DNA of 64,000 nt from Longimicrobiales bacterium (GCA_028284495.1 JANQRP010000035.1:62001-126000), one strand, 5' to 3'; positions 47,969 through 57,736 are shown, numbered from the stretch's first letter. The notes: generated from the sequence alone by a model not told the origin. Made by a program: numbers and translations.

Positions 47969-48385
47969 GTGACCGGTACCGCACGCGCCGCGCTCACCGC
48001 ATGGGCCCGCGCCTGGGGACCCGCCACGCTCTGGCTGGCGGTCCTTTTTGTTTTGAGCCATCAGCGCGGCGACGGGATTCCCTCGTGGTGGAGCGTGCCG
48101 GACGTCGTCTCTCACACGGTTCTGTACACCGTGCTCGGCGCGCTCATGGTGCTGGGACGTCACCTGGATGGTGGGCGCCCGCCGTGGATCGTCCTCGCCG
48201 GCACGGGTCTCCTGCTCGCGGTGCTCGACGAGTGGCACCAGAGCTGGGTCCCGGGACGGACGGCCGCGGGGGGCGACGTGGCGGCCGACGCACTCGGCCT
48301 GCTCATCGGCGGCGTGGCCGCCGGACTCGCACTCGGGTCCATCCCGCCGGACGCTTCGCGGTCCCGGCGTGATCGCCCGACCTGA
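47969..48385 (+). CDS. VanZ-like membrane protein
   Basis: A 138-residue protein with four membrane helices. The VanZ-like pattern is seen in VLFVLSHQRGD, VVSHTVLYTVLGAL and LLLAVLDEWHQSWVPGRTAAGGDVAADALG, the last being the family's most conserved stretch (DExxQ...R..s..D...N/D..G). VanZ gives low-level teicoplanin resistance in enterococci, but most members are of unknown function and may act in envelope assembly. The start is GTG 47969. It is 43 bases ahead of aspS. Confidence 0.8.
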   Translation: MTGTARAALTAWARAWGPATLWLAVLFVLSHQRGDGIPSWWSVPDVVSHTVLYTVLGALMVLGRHLDGGRPPWIVLAGTGLLLAVLDEWHQSWVPGRTAAGGDVAADALGLLIGGVAAGLALGSIPPDASRSRRDRPT

Positions 48386-48428
48386 CCACCCCACGCAACG
48401 CCCCGACACACGTGACGGACACGACCCC

Positions 48429-50210
48429 ATGATCGACCCAGGCTCTTCCACTTCGCAGCGCACATCGGTGGTCGGCACGCTCCGCGCCGGGGACGAGGGC
48501 GCACGGGTCCGACTCACCGGCTGGGTGCACCGCCGCCGGAACCTCGGCGGGCTGCTGTTCGTCGACCTTCGCGACCGCTCGGGGCTCGCCCAGGTGTCCT
48601 TCGGACCGGACTGGACGCCGGCCGAGCAGATGGAGCTGGCGGAGTCGCTGGGGGCCGAGGACGTCATCGCGATCGAGGGCGAGGTCGTAAAGCGGCCGGA
48701 TCCCAATCCCGAGCTCGCGACCGGCGAGATCGAGGTCCGGGCCGTCGCGCTCGAGAGGCTCTCGAAGGCCCGTACGCCCGAGATTCCCGTGTATCGAGGC
48801 CCCGAAGACGAGCTTCCGTCCGAGGAACTCCGGCTCAAGCATCGGGCCCTCGACCTCCGTCGCCCCGAACTCCAGGCGAACCTCGAACTGCGCCACCGGC
48901 TGGTGCTGGCCACCCGCAACTTCCTTTCCGGCAAGGGCTTCCTCGAGATCGAGACCCCGATCCTGACCAAGCCCACGCCCGAGGGCGCGCGCGACTATGT
49001 CGTGCCCTCGCGCGTGCATCCCGGCGAGTTCTACGCGCTCCCGCAGAGCCCGCAGATCTACAAGCAGCTCCTGATGGTGTCCGGCTTCGACCGGTACTTC
49101 CAGATCGCCCGCTGCTTCCGCGACGAGGACCTCCGTGCGGACCGCCAGCCGGAGTTCACCCAGATCGACATCGAGGCGTCGTTCATCTCGGTGGAGGACG
49201 TCCGGGGGTGGATGAACGGGCTGATGAACGCGCTCACGACGGAGGCGGGATTCCCCGACGCCGCGCCCATGCCCGCGATGACGTGGGACGAGGCGATGGA
49301 CCGGTTCGGTTCGGACCGCCCCGACCTCCGCTGGTCCCTCGAGATCTCGGACTGGACGGAGGGGCTCGGGGGCCTCGACTTCGGGATCCTGCAGTCCGCG
49401 GTCGCCTCGGGCGGTCGGATCCGGGGGCTGCACCTCGTGGCGGGCGCCACGCTGAGTCGCAAGCAGATCGAGGCGATCGAGGAGGCGGCGAAGGCCGCCG
49501 GCGCGCCAGGGCTGCTCTGGGCGAAGTGCACCGAGGAGGGCGGCTCCGGGCCGCTCGCGCGGTTCATGGAGCCCGAGGACTTCGCACGCATCGGGCTCGC
49601 CGCGGGCGACCTCGCCCTGGTGGCCGCCGGGGACGACCGCGTCACCGGCCCGGCGCTCGACGCCGCCCGGACGGCGGCGATCCGTGCGCTCGATCTGCCG
49701 ATGGAGCGGGAGCATGCGTGGCTCTGGGTCAGCGACTTCCCGGTCTTCGATGAGGAAGACGGAGCCCTCCACGCGAATCACCACCCCTTCGTGCTGCCCC
49801 ACGCGGGTGCGCTCGACGGGCTCGAGGACGATCCGCTGAGCGCCCGCGGCCATGCCTGCGACCTGGTCTACAACGGGTCGGAGTTCGGTTCCGGCAGCCT
49901 GCGGATCCACGACCCGGAACTTCAGCGAAGGGTGTTCCGGATCCTCGGTCTGGACGACAAGCAGATCGAGCGGAAGTTCGGCTTCCTGCTCCATGCGCTC
50001 GGATCCGGCGCTCCCCCGCACGGTGGCATTGCGCTGGGGGTCGACCGCATCGTGCAGCGGTTCGCCGGTGTACCCAGCCTGAGGGACGTCATGGCCTTTC
50101 CCAAGACGACCGCGGCGCGCGCGCTCATGGAGGGCGCGCCCACGCGAATCGACGACCGCGATCTGGAGGCCCTTCAGCTGGCCACGCGGGCGCCGACCGC
50201 GAGCGGCTGA
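48429..50210 (+). CDS. aspS: Aspartate--tRNA ligase
   Basis: A 593-residue bacterial-type class IIb synthetase. Order of parts: OB-fold anticodon domain (about 12-110), catalytic core with motif 2 (IARCFRDEDLRADRQPEFTQIDIEAS), the bacterial GAD insertion (about 290-410, with GAPGLLWAKC and LALVAAGDD), and motif 3 (GGIALGVDRIVQRFAG). Length is typical. ATG 48429 was taken over the longer frame that runs through the vanZ-like gene. Since an AsnRS is also encoded, a tRNA-discriminating AspRS would be expected, but this cannot be read from the sequence alone. Confidence 0.96.
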   Translation: MIDPGSSTSQRTSVVGTLRAGDEGARVRLTGWVHRRRNLGGLLFVDLRDRSGLAQVSFGPDWTPAEQMELAESLGAEDVIAIEGEVVKRPDPNPELATGEIEVRAVALERLSKARTPEIPVYRGPEDELPSEELRLKHRALDLRRPELQANLELRHRLVLATRNFLSGKGFLEIETPILTKPTPEGARDYVVPSRVHPGEFYALPQSPQIYKQLLMVSGFDRYFQIARCFRDEDLRADRQPEFTQIDIEASFISVEDVRGWMNGLMNALTTEAGFPDAAPMPAMTWDEAMDRFGSDRPDLRWSLEISDWTEGLGGLDFGILQSAVASGGRIRGLHLVAGATLSRKQIEAIEEAAKAAGAPGLLWAKCTEEGGSGPLARFMEPEDFARIGLAAGDLALVAAGDDRVTGPALDAARTAAIRALDLPMEREHAWLWVSDFPVFDEEDGALHANHHPFVLPHAGALDGLEDDPLSARGHACDLVYNGSEFGSGSLRIHDPELQRRVFRILGLDDKQIERKFGFLLHALGSGAPPHGGIALGVDRIVQRFAGVPSLRDVMAFPKTTAARALMEGAPTRIDDRDLEALQLATRAPTASG

Positions 50211-50244
50211 CCGACCCCACCCGACCCCGAGACCTGCCGCGCCC

Positions 50245-51240
50245 ATGCCGAATGCGGACACCACGATGGCAGACACCACGATGATTGATCACGCCCTCGA
50301 CGCCGAGGGTGTAGACCCGCTCCTGCTGGCGGGGATCAACGACCGAAACCTCCAGGAGGTGCACCAGCTCTTCGGCGTGCGCGTCGTGATGCGGTCGGAT
50401 CGCGTGCAGCTGTCAGGGTCCGTGGACGCGGTGGAGCGCGCCACTCCGGTCGTTCAGCACCTGATCGACCTGGCGCGCATGCGTGCGCCCTTCGACGTCC
50501 ACGACATCTCGCGGTTCGCGGAGTCGTTCGACACGCACGGTCACGGCGGTACGATGCCGGACGACGAGGACATCCGGATCGCGCTGCCGGGGTCGAAGAA
50601 GGTGATCACGCCCAAGTCGGAGGGACAGCGCGCCTACATGCAGGCGATTCGCGATCACGACGTCGTGATCGGAATCGGGCCGGCCGGAACGGGGAAGACG
50701 TACCTGGCGGTCGCGGCGGCCGTCGACGCGCTCTACAAGAAGCGGGTGAAGCGGATCATCCTCGCGCGGCCGGCGGTCGAGGCGGGAGAGAACCTCGGAT
50801 TCCTGCCGGGCGACCTCCAGGAGAAGGTCGATCCGTACCTCCGCCCGCTCTACGACTCGCTCGAGGACATGATGCCGCTCGAGCGGATGCGGAGGGCCCT
50901 CGAGGACCGGACGATCGAGATCGCTCCGCTCGCCTACATGCGGGGCCGGACGCTCTCCGACGCCTTCGTGATCCTGGACGAGGCGCAGAACGCGACGACG
51001 GCGCAGATGAAGATGTTCCTCACGCGACTCGGCCTGAATTCGCGCGTGGTGATCACCGGTGACAAGACGCAGATCGACCTGCCGAGGGTGAGTGATTCGG
51101 GGCTCATCGAGATCGAGCACGTCCTCGCCGACGTGGACGGCATCGCGATCGTGTATCTCGATGCCATGGACGTGATCCGGCACCGCCTGGTGAAGGACAT
51201 CATCCGCGCGTACGCCGACGCCGAGGACGAGGCGTCGTGA
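50245..51240 (+). CDS. PhoH-like ATPase
   Basis: A 331-residue PhoH/YbeZ-type P-loop ATPase. An N-terminal KH-like segment (about 35-80) precedes Walker A GIGPAGTGKTYL (about 143-154) and Walker B AFVILDEAQN (about 239-248), with GDKTQIDLP following. Relatives assist the endoribonuclease YbeY in RNA processing and quality control, and ybeY is indeed two genes on. ATG 50245 is 35 bases past aspS. Its stop overlaps the next start (GTGA). Confidence 0.92.
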   Translation: MPNADTTMADTTMIDHALDAEGVDPLLLAGINDRNLQEVHQLFGVRVVMRSDRVQLSGSVDAVERATPVVQHLIDLARMRAPFDVHDISRFAESFDTHGHGGTMPDDEDIRIALPGSKKVITPKSEGQRAYMQAIRDHDVVIGIGPAGTGKTYLAVAAAVDALYKKRVKRIILARPAVEAGENLGFLPGDLQEKVDPYLRPLYDSLEDMMPLERMRRALEDRTIEIAPLAYMRGRTLSDAFVILDEAQNATTAQMKMFLTRLGLNSRVVITGDKTQIDLPRVSDSGLIEIEHVLADVDGIAIVYLDAMDVIRHRLVKDIIRAYADAEDEAS

Positions 51241-53648
51241 GCCGCACCCTGCGCACCGCCCGAGCGTCGAGAGGCGTCCTCTCGACTCCGCCGGAGCGCC
51301 TCTGGCCGGACGGGCTGATCCACCACGGGGCCCGTGCGGCCCTCCTTCTGGGGCTGGCCGTGCTCTTCACGGCCCTCTTCCAACCGGATCCGTCCGCGCG
51401 TGTCGGCGTCACGGCGTTCGACCAGGTCGCCACGGAGGACGTGATCGCGGACATCGAGTTCAACGTGCCGCTGACGGTCGAGGAGCTCTCCGAGGCACGG
51501 GCGGAGGCCCGCGGATCGGTGCCCCCGACGTTCGACTTCCGACCGCAGGCGGGTGACTCGATGGCCGCCCGGATCTCGCGTCTGATGGACGACGTGCAGG
51601 CGGCCGCACTCACCGACACACCGGTCGAGTCCGTGCGCGAGGTGCTCGCGGACGTGTCCATCGAGCTCAACGACGATCGGATCGGGCAGCTCACCGACCC
51701 GGCGACGTTCGAGCTGGTGCGGGAGACGGCCGAAACGGCCGCGGTCCGGATCCTGCCCGACGGGGTGGCGGACCCGAGCGAGCTGTCCGAGGCGACGACG
51801 CCCACGGTGACGGTTCTCTCGCCGGGCGCGGGGGCGGGGCGATCCGTCGACGTGGACGAGATCCTCTCGACCGGCCAGTTCATCGAGCGCGCCATCGGGC
51901 TCCTGCCGGCGGAGGCCGGACCCGACATCCAGCAGATCCTGCGCCTGATCCTGGTCCAGAATCAGGAGGTGAGCTACCGGCTGAATCTCCAGGTGACCGA
52001 GCAGGACCGGCAGAGCGTCGCCCGCGCGGTCCCGACCACCAAGCAGACGATCGTGGTGGGCGAGGCGATCGTGAACGCGAACGAACGGATCACGCCGGCG
52101 GTCCGGGAGCGACTGGACGCGTACGAGACGGCGCTTCGCGAGACCGGACGAGACGAAGGGCAGCTGGGCTCCCGGCTCCTTCCGCTGGTCGGGCAGACGA
52201 TCCTGAACCTGCTGCTGCTCGGCACCTTCGGGCTTCTCGTCTTCTTCTTCCGGACGCCGATCTACACGCGATTCCGCTGGGTCCTCCTGATGGCTGCCCT
52301 GATCGGGGTGTACGCCGGTGGTGCCTACATCGTGGTCCGCAGCGAATGGCCGCTCGAAGCCCTTCCCGTCGCCTTCGTGGCGCTCGCGGTCGCGGTTCTC
52401 TGGGACGGCCGCATGGCGCTGGTCCTCGCCCTCTCGCTGGCAGCCCTCACCGCCGTCCAGCCCGGGATGATCGGCGCCGCTGCACTCGTGCCCACGGCCA
52501 TCGGTGGTTCGACCGCGGCCCTCTCCGTGCGTGCCGTCCGGCGGAGGTCGCAGGCGTGGATCTTCATCGCGCTCATCGCGGCGGCGTACTCCGCGTCGCT
52601 GCTCGGACTCGGCCTCGTGAGCGGGTTCGGCGGGTCGGATCGGGTGCTGGCGCAGTTCATCGCCATCGGAGCGAACACGATCCTGGCGACGCTGCTCGCC
52701 ATGGGGTTCCTTCCGGTGTTCGAGCTGTTCACCGGGATCACCACCGACCAGACGCTGCTGGAGTGGGCGGATCCGAACCGTCCGCTGCTCAAGCGCCTCT
52801 CGATGGAGGCACCGGGGACGTACGCCCACACGATCAACGTGGCCAACCTCGGCGAGGCCGGGGCGACGGCCATCGGCGCGAACGGGCTGCTGTGCCGTGT
52901 CGGACTCTACTACCACGACGTCGGCAAGATGCTCAAGCCGCACTACTTCGTGGAGAACCAGCCCGACGGGCGGAATCCGCACGACAAGCTCCGGCCCGAC
53001 ACGTCGGCCGCGATCGTGAAGGAGCACGTCACCGAGGGCCTGCGGCTGGTGAAGGAGGCCAAGGTTCCGGACGCCGTGGCCGCGTTCGTGGGTGAGCATC
53101 ACGGCACGCAGAGGATCGGGTTCTTCTGGGAGGCGGCCGTGAAGGAGTTCGGCGAGGAAAACCTCGACATCGCGGACTTCACCTATCCGGGCCCGAAGCC
53201 GCAGTCGAAGGAGACCGCCATCGCGATGCTGGCCGACTCCGTCGAGTCGGCGACCAGGGCGCTCAAGAACCCGACCGCCGAGCGGATCCGGGATCTCATC
53301 GACTCGGTCGTGAACGCGAAGATCTCGGCCGGCCAGCTCGACGAGGCGCCGGTGACACTCGCCGAACTCACCACCATCAAGGCGCAGTTCTCCAAGGTGC
53401 TCGGCGGCGTGTACCACCACCGCATCGACTACCCGGAGACCCGTCACCTGACCCAGGCGAAGCCCGATCCGGAGGACGCGGGCGGGCTTCCCGACTCGGG
53501 GGATGGGGGCGAGCCCGCCGTCGACACCACCGAAGAGTCGGAGGAGGCCGACGCCGCGGATGTGCCGATGCGGAGAGGCGGACGGTCCCGACAGCCGGCC
53601 GACGAGCGTCAGCTCTCGCTGGGCGAGGAGACGGGGGACGACGCGTGA
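51237..53648 (+). CDS. 7TMR-HDED/PgpH-like HD phosphodiesterase
   Basis: An 803-residue membrane enzyme. First helix at about 32-52, a large outside-facing 7TMR-HDED domain (about 60-310), seven helices (about 315-515), then a cytosolic HD domain (about 530-700) with YYHDVGKMLKPHYFVENQ and GEHHGTQ. In Listeria and Bacillus PgpH degrades cyclic di-AMP and affects ion balance and wall stress. The motif set is intact. The C-terminal 80 residues are acidic and unconserved. The phoH-pgpH-ybeY order is the same as in Firmicutes. Start GTG 51237 and stop overlap both neighbours. Whether this organism uses c-di-AMP is not shown in the window. Confidence 0.9.
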   Translation: MSRTLRTARASRGVLSTPPERLWPDGLIHHGARAALLLGLAVLFTALFQPDPSARVGVTAFDQVATEDVIADIEFNVPLTVEELSEARAEARGSVPPTFDFRPQAGDSMAARISRLMDDVQAAALTDTPVESVREVLADVSIELNDDRIGQLTDPATFELVRETAETAAVRILPDGVADPSELSEATTPTVTVLSPGAGAGRSVDVDEILSTGQFIERAIGLLPAEAGPDIQQILRLILVQNQEVSYRLNLQVTEQDRQSVARAVPTTKQTIVVGEAIVNANERITPAVRERLDAYETALRETGRDEGQLGSRLLPLVGQTILNLLLLGTFGLLVFFFRTPIYTRFRWVLLMAALIGVYAGGAYIVVRSEWPLEALPVAFVALAVAVLWDGRMALVLALSLAALTAVQPGMIGAAALVPTAIGGSTAALSVRAVRRRSQAWIFIALIAAAYSASLLGLGLVSGFGGSDRVLAQFIAIGANTILATLLAMGFLPVFELFTGITTDQTLLEWADPNRPLLKRLSMEAPGTYAHTINVANLGEAGATAIGANGLLCRVGLYYHDVGKMLKPHYFVENQPDGRNPHDKLRPDTSAAIVKEHVTEGLRLVKEAKVPDAVAAFVGEHHGTQRIGFFWEAAVKEFGEENLDIADFTYPGPKPQSKETAIAMLADSVESATRALKNPTAERIRDLIDSVVNAKISAGQLDEAPVTLAELTTIKAQFSKVLGGVYHHRIDYPETRHLTQAKPDPEDAGGLPDSGDGGEPAVDTTEESEEADAADVPMRRGGRSRQPADERQLSLGEETGDDA

Positions 53649-54133
53649 TCGACGTCCAGGTCGAGGTCGCCGAGCCCGCCGCCGGAGGCGCCGCCGGGGC
53701 CGGCCCCACCCCCGATGACGCCCGGACGTGGGTCGCCGCGGCCCGCGCGGCCGTCGAGGCGACGCTCGCGGATCGGGACGTGGAGGTGGCCGAGATCTCG
53801 CTCGCGCTCCTCGACGACGCGGCCATCCGGGCACTCAACCTCGAACACCTCGGCCACGACCGTGCCACCGACGTGATCTCCTTTGCGCTGTACGGCGAGG
53901 ACGAGCCGGTGCTCGGCGATGTCTACGTCGGATGGGAACAGGCCGTGCGGCAGGCGGCGGAGGTGGGCGTCCCCCTGCTCGAGGAGCTCACGCGGCTCGC
54001 CGTGCACGGTACGCTCCATGTGCTCGGCTGGGACCACCCGGACCCGGCCGCGGCGCGGTCGGACTCCGAGATGTACCGTCTGCAGGAGGCGATCGTGGCC
54101 GCCGTGGTCACGCCCTCGGGAGACCCCGTGTGA
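53645..54133 (+). CDS. ybeY: Endoribonuclease YbeY
   Basis: A 162-residue zinc RNase for 16S rRNA 3' end maturation and ribosome quality control. The metal motif HGTLHVLGWDH (about 120-130) has all three His, and LNLEHLGHDRATDVISFAL is the family's first signature. The N-terminal 15-30 residues are a Pro/Ala/Gly-rich linker. The start (GTG 53645) overlaps the previous stop, and its own stop is overlapped by the mgtE start (GTGTGA). Confidence 0.92.
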   Translation: MIDVQVEVAEPAAGGAAGAGPTPDDARTWVAAARAAVEATLADRDVEVAEISLALLDDAAIRALNLEHLGHDRATDVISFALYGEDEPVLGDVYVGWEQAVRQAAEVGVPLLEELTRLAVHGTLHVLGWDHPDPAAARSDSEMYRLQEAIVAAVVTPSGDPV

Positions 54134-55497
54134 GCGAGGAGAAGGACACGACCCAGCGGCGGCTGGACGAACTGCTGGAGTCGGGACGGGTCGACGAGCT
54201 GGCCGAGGTCGTACAGGATCTGGACCTGCACGCCTCCGACGTCGCCGACCTCATCGAGGACCTCGACGACGCCGACCAGGTCGCCTTCGTCCGGGCCCTC
54301 CCGCTCGAGGTCGCGTCCGAAGCCATCACCGAGATGGCCGAGAGCGAGGAGGCGGGGGACCTGCTGGCCGCCCTCGATCCGGAGCGGGGCGCCGCCCTGA
54401 TCCACGAGCTCGCCGACGACGACGCGGCGGACCTGATCCAGGAGCTCGAGCCGGAGGAGGCCGCGCGGATCCTGGCGGCGCTGCCTCAGGACGAGGCCGT
54501 CGACATCCGCGGCCTCCTCATGTACGACGAGGAGACGGCCGGCGGTCTGATGACCACCGAGCTCCTCGCCATCCAGGGCGACCTGACCGCGGAGCAGGCG
54601 ATCGACGCGATCCGGGTCCAGGGGAGGGAGGTCGAGGACTTCTACTCGGTGTTCGTGGTCGACGAGTCCAACCGCCTTCTGGGCGCGGTGCCTCTCGACG
54701 ACCTCATCATCGCCGACACCGAGGCGAGGGTGGCCGATCTAGCCCTGGACGTGCCCGCCACCGTCCGCCCCGACGTCGACCAGGAGGAGGTGGGGAAGAT
54801 GCTCTCCCGCTACAACCTCGTGTCGATCCCGGTGGTGGACGAGTTCGGCGTGCTCCTAGGCCGAATCACCTTCGACGACGTGATCGACGTCATCGAGCTG
54901 GAGCAGACCGAGGACATCCTGCGCCTCGCGGGCGTGTCGGAGGGCGAGGAGATCCGCGCCGAGTGGCAGGACGCCGTCCGCAGCCGGCTTCCGTGGCTCG
55001 CCCTGAACCTCCTCACGATCGCGGTCGCTTCGTCGGTCGCGCTGCTCTTCGAGGCCACGATCGAGGCGTTCGTCTGGCTCGCGGCCCTGATGCCGATCGT
55101 CGCGGGCATGGGGGGCAACTCGGGCACGCAGGCGCTCGCCGTCACCGTTCGCCGGATCGCCATCGCGTCGTCCGAGCTCGAGCGGCGTTCCGACGCCGTA
55201 CGGAAGGAACTCGTGATCGGGCTCGTGAACGGCATCGCGCTCGGCGCCATGGCGGCGCTGGCGGTTCTGGCCATCGCCGCGGTGCGCCCGGACGTACCCC
55301 AGATGCTGTCCGTCGTCGTCCTGCTCGCACTCTGGGGCAACATCGTCGTAGCCGGCACGCTGGGCGCCTTCGTGCCCACGCTGCTCGATCGGATGGGGAT
55401 CGACCCCGCGATCGCGTCGTCGGTGTTCCTCACCACGTTCACCGACCTGGTCGGGTTCGCGCTGCTGCTCGGGCTCGCGACCGCGCTCCTCCTCTAG
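54130..55497 (+). CDS. mgtE: Magnesium transporter MgtE
   Basis: A 455-residue MgtE channel. N-terminal superhelix (about 1-125; LIEDLDDADQVAFVRALP), two CBS domains (about 130-250) that sense magnesium, a connecting helix, then five membrane helices (about 285-455) with the pore signature PIVAGMGGNSGTQALAVTVRRIA. Magnesium binding to the cytosolic part closes the channel. GTG 54130 is chosen since it starts the superhelix; the longer frame is antisense-like sequence in ybeY. In many genomes CorC-like proteins take this place next to ybeY. It is two bases from the UbiB-like gene. Confidence 0.94.
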   Translation: MSEEKDTTQRRLDELLESGRVDELAEVVQDLDLHASDVADLIEDLDDADQVAFVRALPLEVASEAITEMAESEEAGDLLAALDPERGAALIHELADDDAADLIQELEPEEAARILAALPQDEAVDIRGLLMYDEETAGGLMTTELLAIQGDLTAEQAIDAIRVQGREVEDFYSVFVVDESNRLLGAVPLDDLIIADTEARVADLALDVPATVRPDVDQEEVGKMLSRYNLVSIPVVDEFGVLLGRITFDDVIDVIELEQTEDILRLAGVSEGEEIRAEWQDAVRSRLPWLALNLLTIAVASSVALLFEATIEAFVWLAALMPIVAGMGGNSGTQALAVTVRRIAIASSELERRSDAVRKELVIGLVNGIALGAMAALAVLAIAAVRPDVPQMLSVVVLLALWGNIVVAGTLGAFVPTLLDRMGIDPAIASSVFLTTFTDLVGFALLLGLATALLL

Positions 55498-55499
55498 CG

Positions 55500-57167
55500 G
55501 TGAAGCGCGCGCTGCGGTTCTGGCGGGTCCTGGTGGTCCTCACCCCGTTCGTGATCTCCTTCCTGCGCGACCGACGGCGGTTCATCCTCCTCGGCGCGCG
55601 GGTGCGTCGGTCGGCGGAGCATCACCAGCGGCGTGCCGACCGACTCGCCGCGGCGCTGGCCCGTCTGGGGCCGACCTTCATCAAGCTCGCCCAGCTCCTC
55701 TCGGCCCGCGCGGACATCTTTCCGGAGCCGTACCTGTCCGCGATCGGGACGCTGCAGGACCAGGTCCCACCGGCGGATACCGACCGTGTGATGGCGACGG
55801 TCGCCGCCGAACTCGGGCGACCGGTGGACGAGGTCTTCGAGGAGTTCGATCGCGATCCCGTCGCCGCCGCCTCACTCGGGCAGGTCCACCGCGCGACCTG
55901 GCGGGAGCGCGAGGTGGTGGTGAAGGTGCTGCGCCCCGGCGTCGAGGAGATCGTCGCGCTCGATCTCGATATCTCGTTCCGTATCCTGTTCTGGCTGAAC
56001 ATCCTCTTCCCGAACCATCACGTGCGGGCGCTGACCGGCGTGGTGCGGGAGTTCAGCGCGAAGGTCCGCGAGGAGATGGACTTCCGGATGGAGGCGGAGA
56101 ACATGGACCGCGTCCGCCGGACCTTCGCGGGCGATCGGATGGTGCGGGTCCCCGGCGTCTACAACGATCTCACGCGACGGCGCGTGCTCGTGATGGAGTA
56201 CTGCCGCGGCACCAAGATCGACAGCCTCCAGGAGCACTTCGCCAGCGGCCGGCTCTCCTTCGACCGCATCATGGAGTCGCTCACGTCGCTCTACCTGCGG
56301 ATGATGATGGTGGACGGCTTCCTCCACGCCGATCCGCATCCGGGCAACATCCTGGTCCAGGACGACGGCCAGCTCGTGCTGCTGGACTGGGGGATGGTGG
56401 TCGAGGTCCCACGTTACACGCGCGAGACGGTGCTGAGCGTCGCTCTCGCCGTCGGGCGCGAGGACCTGGACGGGATCATCAACGGGATGTACCGGCTCGG
56501 GATGATCTCGCCCGAGGTGTCGCGTGGCGAGATCCGCGAGGCGGCGCTGGAGATCCTGAAGATCATCGAGCGCGCGCAGACGACGAGTGCCGAGCGGGTG
56601 CAGGAACTCGTCCAGCAGATCTTCGACACCTTCTACACCTGGCCGCTCATCCTCCCGCAGGAGCTGGTCTACTTCTTCCGCGCTGCGGCCCTGCTGGAGG
56701 GCATCGGATTCCGGTACGACGAGCGCTTCAACGGGCTCCACTTCATCCGCACCGTGATTCGCCGGCATCGTGGCGAGCTCCTGAAGACGACGGGTCAGGA
56801 AGCCACGCAGATCGCGAAGAACGTCTTCGAGGAGGCGTCGACGACGCTTCGCTCGGTGCGAGACCTCGTGGGCCGCGCGGAGCGCGAAGAGCTGCGGGTG
56901 CGGGTGCACCCCGCCGACGCCCGCGGGCAGGAGCGGTTCGTGGCGCTTCAGGCGCGCCGGGTGCTGCTCTCGATCTTCGCGACGGCGCTCGCGCTCATTA
57001 CCTCGATCCTGTTCATCAGCATCCGCAGCTGGTGGATGCTCGGGATCGGGATGGGGTTCAGCCTGCTCATGTTCGTCTTCGTGCTCTTCATCCCGACGCA
57101 CCTGCTCGAGAACCCGCTTCGCCACGCGCGGGGTGTGCGGTCGGGCGAATGGCGCCAGGGATCGTGA
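55500..57167 (+). CDS. ABC1/UbiB-family kinase-like protein
   Basis: A 555-residue UbiB-like atypical kinase. Family marks: KxGQ-type region LGPTFIKLAQLLSARADIFP (about 47-66), AAASLGQVHRA (the Ala-rich loop, about 120-130), VVKVLRPGVEEIV, LHADPHPGNILVQDDG (about 275-290) and LLDWGMVVE. Two membrane helices end the protein (about 485-535). The family supports ubiquinone or other isoprenoid-lipid biosynthesis by a still unclear ATPase role. No quinone gene is near. The start is GTG 55500, with a usual length. Confidence 0.9.
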   Translation: MKRALRFWRVLVVLTPFVISFLRDRRRFILLGARVRRSAEHHQRRADRLAAALARLGPTFIKLAQLLSARADIFPEPYLSAIGTLQDQVPPADTDRVMATVAAELGRPVDEVFEEFDRDPVAAASLGQVHRATWREREVVVKVLRPGVEEIVALDLDISFRILFWLNILFPNHHVRALTGVVREFSAKVREEMDFRMEAENMDRVRRTFAGDRMVRVPGVYNDLTRRRVLVMEYCRGTKIDSLQEHFASGRLSFDRIMESLTSLYLRMMMVDGFLHADPHPGNILVQDDGQLVLLDWGMVVEVPRYTRETVLSVALAVGREDLDGIINGMYRLGMISPEVSRGEIREAALEILKIIERAQTTSAERVQELVQQIFDTFYTWPLILPQELVYFFRAAALLEGIGFRYDERFNGLHFIRTVIRRHRGELLKTTGQEATQIAKNVFEEASTTLRSVRDLVGRAEREELRVRVHPADARGQERFVALQARRVLLSIFATALALITSILFISIRSWWMLGIGMGFSLLMFVFVLFIPTHLLENPLRHARGVRSGEWRQGS

Positions 57168-57649
57168 CGCTCGCGACGGGCCTGTTCGCCGCCGGCGTAC
57201 TCGGGCACGCCTTTCTCGCCCTCCGGTGGTTCGGCGACCCCTACGCCGCGGTGGCGCGCGACACCATGGGGGCGCTCGCCCACCCGAGTCTCGCGATGCT
57301 CCGAATCGCCGCGGGATACGGGCTCTACGGGAGCGTCCTCTTCGCGGCCGGATGGTTTGCCCGGCTCCCGTGGCTCTGGTGGATCTACGGGGGATTCGGA
57401 CTGGCCGGAGCGGCGTTCATGGCGGTGCTGGCCCTCGCCGTTCAGCACCCGCACATCCGTGCGCGCCTCCAGGATCGTCCGGGGTGGGAGGAGGCGCGCA
57501 GCCGCGTTCTGACGGCCGACGACATCCGGTCGATTCCGAAGCTCCGGGATCGGGCGGAGAACCGCCGTGGCCACGCGCCCTTCGCCGCCGCGCTGCTCGG
57601 CGTCTGGATCTGGGCCTGGTGGCCGGTCCTGCCCTGGCTCGGCGGCTGA
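57149..57649 (+). CDS. Small membrane protein of unknown function
   Basis: A 166-residue protein with about four hydrophobic helices (about 3-22, 45-65, 70-97 and 145-163) and a charged cytosolic loop (RLQDRPGWEEARSRVLTADDIRS). I recognise no family. Its ATG lies within the last 19 bases of the UbiB-like gene, so it belongs to that operon. The stem-loop at 57683-57710 follows 33 bases after its stop. Confidence 0.6.
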   Translation: MAPGIVTLATGLFAAGVLGHAFLALRWFGDPYAAVARDTMGALAHPSLAMLRIAAGYGLYGSVLFAAGWFARLPWLWWIYGGFGLAGAAFMAVLALAVQHPHIRARLQDRPGWEEARSRVLTADDIRSIPKLRDRAENRRGHAPFAAALLGVWIWAWWPVLPWLGG

Positions 57650-57682
57650 AGGGAGACGCCCACCGCGAAGCGGACACCTGGC

Positions 57683-57710
57683 CCGGTTCCGAGGACTGCG
57701 CCGGAACCGG
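57683..57710. terminator. Hairpin between convergent genes
   Basis: CCGGTTCCG (57683-57691) pairs perfectly with CGGAACCGG (57702-57710) around a ten-base loop. It lies between the ends of the small membrane protein gene and the minus-strand lysozyme-inhibitor gene. There is no T run, so it is likely a structure-only or Rho-assisted terminator. Confidence 0.45.
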
Positions 57711-57736
57711 CCCCCGTGGCGGCCTCCGTGGCGCCG

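Noticed and set aside
50934..53834. A 966-codon open frame antisense to the phoH and pgpH-like genes
   Set aside because: No domain is recognisable, it is rich in Arg, His and Asp runs, and the sense strand carries two conserved proteins.
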